A stretch of DNA of 14,592 nt from Muribaculaceae bacterium. Lineage in GTDB: Bacteria > Bacteroidota > Bacteroidia > Bacteroidales > Muribaculaceae. The stretch is from NCBI GenBank assembly GCA_017545095.1, contig JAFYCU010000143.1, positions 1 through 14,592 of the forward strand. Direction: 5' to 3'. Positions within the stretch are counted from its first letter, which is position 1, and each line of letters opens with the position of its first letter. This document shows positions 12,791 to 14,592 of this stretch, one piece after another. Under the pieces are notes generated by a model, which worked only from the letters and a program-made list of their open reading frames with translations, searched no databases and was not told the origin of the DNA. The position numbers were made by a program, and so were the translations under genes.

Positions 12791-14200
12791 TCAGTCGTCG
12801 CACTGGAAGAGGGGGTCTTCGGGCATGACCATCACGGGCTTTTGCTCGGCGGCGCGCAGGATGCGCTCGGGCACATATTTCTTGTCCACCACCAGACGGA
12901 AGGCGTAGGCCTGGAACCAATCGTCGGTCATGATGATATAGCCAGCCTGTCCGCTGTCGCCGCCCCAGGAATTCTCCACTTTCCACTTCACTGGCTTGCC
13001 GCTGTCGTCGAGGTCCACGGCGCAGAGCGTCATGGCGTGGCTGGAGCCGCTGTCGAAGGTGGCGATGCGCTGAGCCTTGTCCATCGGGAAGGTGGTGGAG
13101 AACAGGGTGGCATAGTCGTAGTTGTCCAGTGCCAAATAGCCGCTGTTGCGGTTCAGCTGCTTGCCCACGTCGTAGCTCGAATAGAGCTTGGTGCTGTCGC
13201 GCAACGATGCGATGGCCATGGCGGCGATGTCGTCCATGGGCAGGTTCACGTAGCACCAGTTGTGGCCGTCGTAGGTGTGGCGGTCCAGCTCCACCTCATA
13301 GGTCTTGTAATACTCGCGCCTGGGGTCGTTCATGGCCATGATGAATGTACCGTTGATGGGTCCGCCTTGTGTCTCGCGGTAGAACTCGAGCGGGGTGTAG
13401 GTGCGTGCCGGTGTCACCGTCTTGCCGTCGCGGTTGCGGAAGGCGTAGGTGAACTCCTTGACGGGCTCGCCCAGGGCCAGCGAGAGCATGGAATAAATGG
13501 TGGTGAGCATCTCGGTCTTGCGCTGCTTGATGGCCGAGGCACTCTTCTTGCTGGCCACCATGTTGCGCAGCTCAAGGCCGAACTCACGCAGCTTGCTCGA
13601 CAGCAGCTGTCCCAGTCGCGAGGTGCGCTCGGCGGTGTAGGTCTCGGGTTGCACCTCCACGGGCACCAGACCGTATTTCTCGGCCAAGTCGGCGGCTCCG
13701 CAAAAGGTGCCGCCATCGTTGATGGGGTTCTTGAAGAAGAACTGCACGCGCACATCGTCCATGGGTTTGTCGGCGCAGTCAATCACGCCCTGGAGCATGA
13801 GGTTGGCCTTCTCCAGCTGGTCGTAGAAGAACAGGTAGTCGTGTGAATACTCCACGCGCAGCGTGTCCTGGTGCCGGCGGGCAAAGTTGGCACGCATCAC
13901 ATTGAAACTGGAATACATCCAGCATCGGCCGCTCTGTCGCTGGTTGTGGATGTTCTGCTTGGGGGTCTCGATACTGAAATGGGTGTCGGTGGGTCCGGCG
14001 TTGCGGTAGTTTCGGGCCAGGTCATCGATGCTGTTGGCGGCCATGGCACCAGCCAATGCCGCATTGTTGCGGCTGCGCGCGTTCAGCTCAATCTGCCGCA
14101 TCATGCCGGCATCTACGCCCCCTTGCGCACGCGACTGGCCCAGCATGGGCAACGCGCACACAACGAGCGACATCAGGAGGGTGAGAGTGGGTTTCATCAT
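12791..14200 (-). CDS. Exported C1 family aminopeptidase (PepC/bleomycin hydrolase type)
   Basis: Papain-fold cysteine peptidase of the C1B group, 469 residues. The catalytic set is complete: Gln87, Cys93 (QRQSGRCWMYSSF), His388 (GSSHAM) and Asn410 (VENSWGG). Other family features are YSHDYLFFYDQLEKAN, NDGGTFCGAADLAEKYGLVP, and a C-terminus (EDPLFQCDD) of the kind that reaches into the active site to give aminopeptidase behaviour. Classical PepC is cytosolic, but this one starts with a signal peptide (about 1-26, LTLLMSLVVCALPMLGQSRAQ) and should be periplasmic, trimming peptides. Starts at 14200 and 14197 are adjacent ATGs; the longer frame from 14254 runs through the promoter and is rejected. 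A -7 box lies 52 bases upstream. The next gene, yccF, follows after a repeat-filled spacer. Confidence 0.95.
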   Translation of the reverse strand: MMKPTLTLLMSLVVCALPMLGQSRAQGGVDAGMMRQIELNARSRNNAALAGAMAANSIDDLARNYRNAGPTDTHFSIETPKQNIHNQRQSGRCWMYSSFNVMRANFARRHQDTLRVEYSHDYLFFYDQLEKANLMLQGVIDCADKPMDDVRVQFFFKNPINDGGTFCGAADLAEKYGLVPVEVQPETYTAERTSRLGQLLSSKLREFGLELRNMVASKKSASAIKQRKTEMLTTIYSMLSLALGEPVKEFTYAFRNRDGKTVTPARTYTPLEFYRETQGGPINGTFIMAMNDPRREYYKTYEVELDRHTYDGHNWCYVNLPMDDIAAMAIASLRDSTKLYSSYDVGKQLNRNSGYLALDNYDYATLFSTTFPMDKAQRIATFDSGSSHAMTLCAVDLDDSGKPVKWKVENSWGGDSGQAGYIIMTDDWFQAYAFRLVVDKKYVPERILRAAEQKPVMVMPEDPLFQCDD

Positions 14201-14251
14201 TGTTTTGGTGATTATTAGGGTTGGGGCAGTGCTGCCCAATAATTTATCGTG

Positions 14252-14259
14252 CAAAGGTA
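14252..14259 (-). promoter_or_regulatory. -7 promoter box for the C1 peptidase gene
   Basis: The minus strand reads TACCTTTG, a perfect TAnnTTTG box. No TTTG is seen 19-21 bases upstream, so only half the consensus is present. Transcription would begin near 14245 with a leader of about 45 bases. That leader contains the GGGCAG-TG-CTGCCC palindrome (14224-14237). Confidence 0.5.
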
Positions 14260-14560
14260 ATCAGTTTTTTTGAATTATCGGTCATGATTGGCAAGTTTTC
14301 GCAATGAATGGGGCAGGGGAGCGGTGCAGAGCGCCAAAGCGGGTAGGGCAGGGGAGTGAATGCTTCCGCTACACAGGCCCTACATGGTGTTCTCCACCTG
14401 AATGGACTTCGGCCAGCGAATTATTGCTGCAGCCTAATATAATGTAAGTTCATTCAAGTTTCGCAGGTTGCATAGCTTTGACAATGAGCGAATTGTTCGT
14501 TTGTTGGCCCTCTACAAGACCCGTCGCAGAGTGTGACCGCCATCCCCATGGCACCCGAAG
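14260..14560. other. Non-coding stretch at the right end
   Basis: About 300 bases without a credible gene on either strand. A purine-rich word, GGGCAGGGGAG, occurs twice (about 14311 and 14347) 36 bases apart. Further features are CTGCAG within TTGCTGCAGCC and a TAATATAATGT AT-rich patch near 14435-14446. A small RNA or a leader of a gene beyond the window is possible, but nothing here shows it. Confidence 0.4.
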
Positions 14561-14592
14561 GTGTATCAAAAGTGTGGAACATTGGATTCATA
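14557..14592 (-). repeat. Start of a second copy of the 301-bp element, cut by the window end
   Basis: GAAGGTGTATCAAAA (14557-14571) matches the ends of the 168-bp element exactly. From 14564 onward the sequence matches the right end of the 301-bp element read on its minus strand (10267 down to 10239) at 27 of 29 positions, including the part inside the inverted repeat (GGATTCATA). The strand is given relative to that element's plus orientation. Confidence 0.75.

Noticed and set aside
1..14592. CRISPR array, tRNA or rRNA genes, prophage, toxin-antitoxin or defence genes
   Set aside because: No regularly spaced 25-40 base repeats, no tRNA cloverleaf or CCA-ended gene, and no gene of those classes was recognised. 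The repeats present are hairpin elements and 7-base mosaics.

Overview
The window looks like a chromosomal segment of a fairly GC-rich Bacteroidales bacterium, possibly Prevotellaceae or Muribaculaceae. The order is well supported and the family is a guess. The reasons are: Bacteroidota-type promoters (a -33 TTTG and a -7 TAnnTTTG 19-20 bp apart) in front of several genes; a DUF4923-type lipoprotein; the GINDKGPGE variant of YbeY; a uvrC/dtd/mazG-like neighbourhood; and intergenic DNA rich in heptanucleotide repeats.

Layout. From 82 to 7803 lies a leftward block of eight genes. In transcription order they are ybeY, mnmG, apt, uvrC, dtd, a MazG-like pyrophosphohydrolase, a U32-family protein and aroK. 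The genes are mostly overlapping or a few bases apart. The exceptions are a 54-bp gap before apt and a 340-bp gap between uvrC and dtd. A consensus promoter precedes ybeY. The block mixes tRNA/rRNA maturation and quality control (YbeY, MnmG, U32/TrhP-like, Dtd), nucleotide salvage and cleaning (Apt, MazG-like), DNA repair (UvrC) and aromatic amino acid synthesis (AroK). Divergent from ybeY, an nfeD-like gene and an SPFH/band-7 gene form a membrane-protein pair, followed by a strong hairpin. About 1 kb without genes follows, then deoC, driven by tandem promoter copies and closed by a bidirectional terminator. On the right, leftward genes encode an exported C1 aminopeptidase, YccF and a DUF4923 lipoprotein.

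The most notable signals are not genes. (1) A perfect 16-bp parS (ParB-binding) palindrome lies inside uvrC. A second near-perfect parS lies 1.07 kb away in the mnmG-apt gap, which suggests an origin-proximal segregation locus. (2) A 301-bp element (9967-10267) has a perfect 19-bp inverted repeat within its ends and an inside built as a symmetric series of hairpins. A second copy enters the window at its right edge, and a 168-bp element at 2718-2885 has related ends. This looks like a dispersed structured repeat family and is the best candidate here for an undescribed element. (3) Four separate gaps are filled with mosaics of heptanucleotide repeats sharing the same building blocks. (4) DeoC carries a His/Cys-rich N-terminal extension that looks metal-binding.
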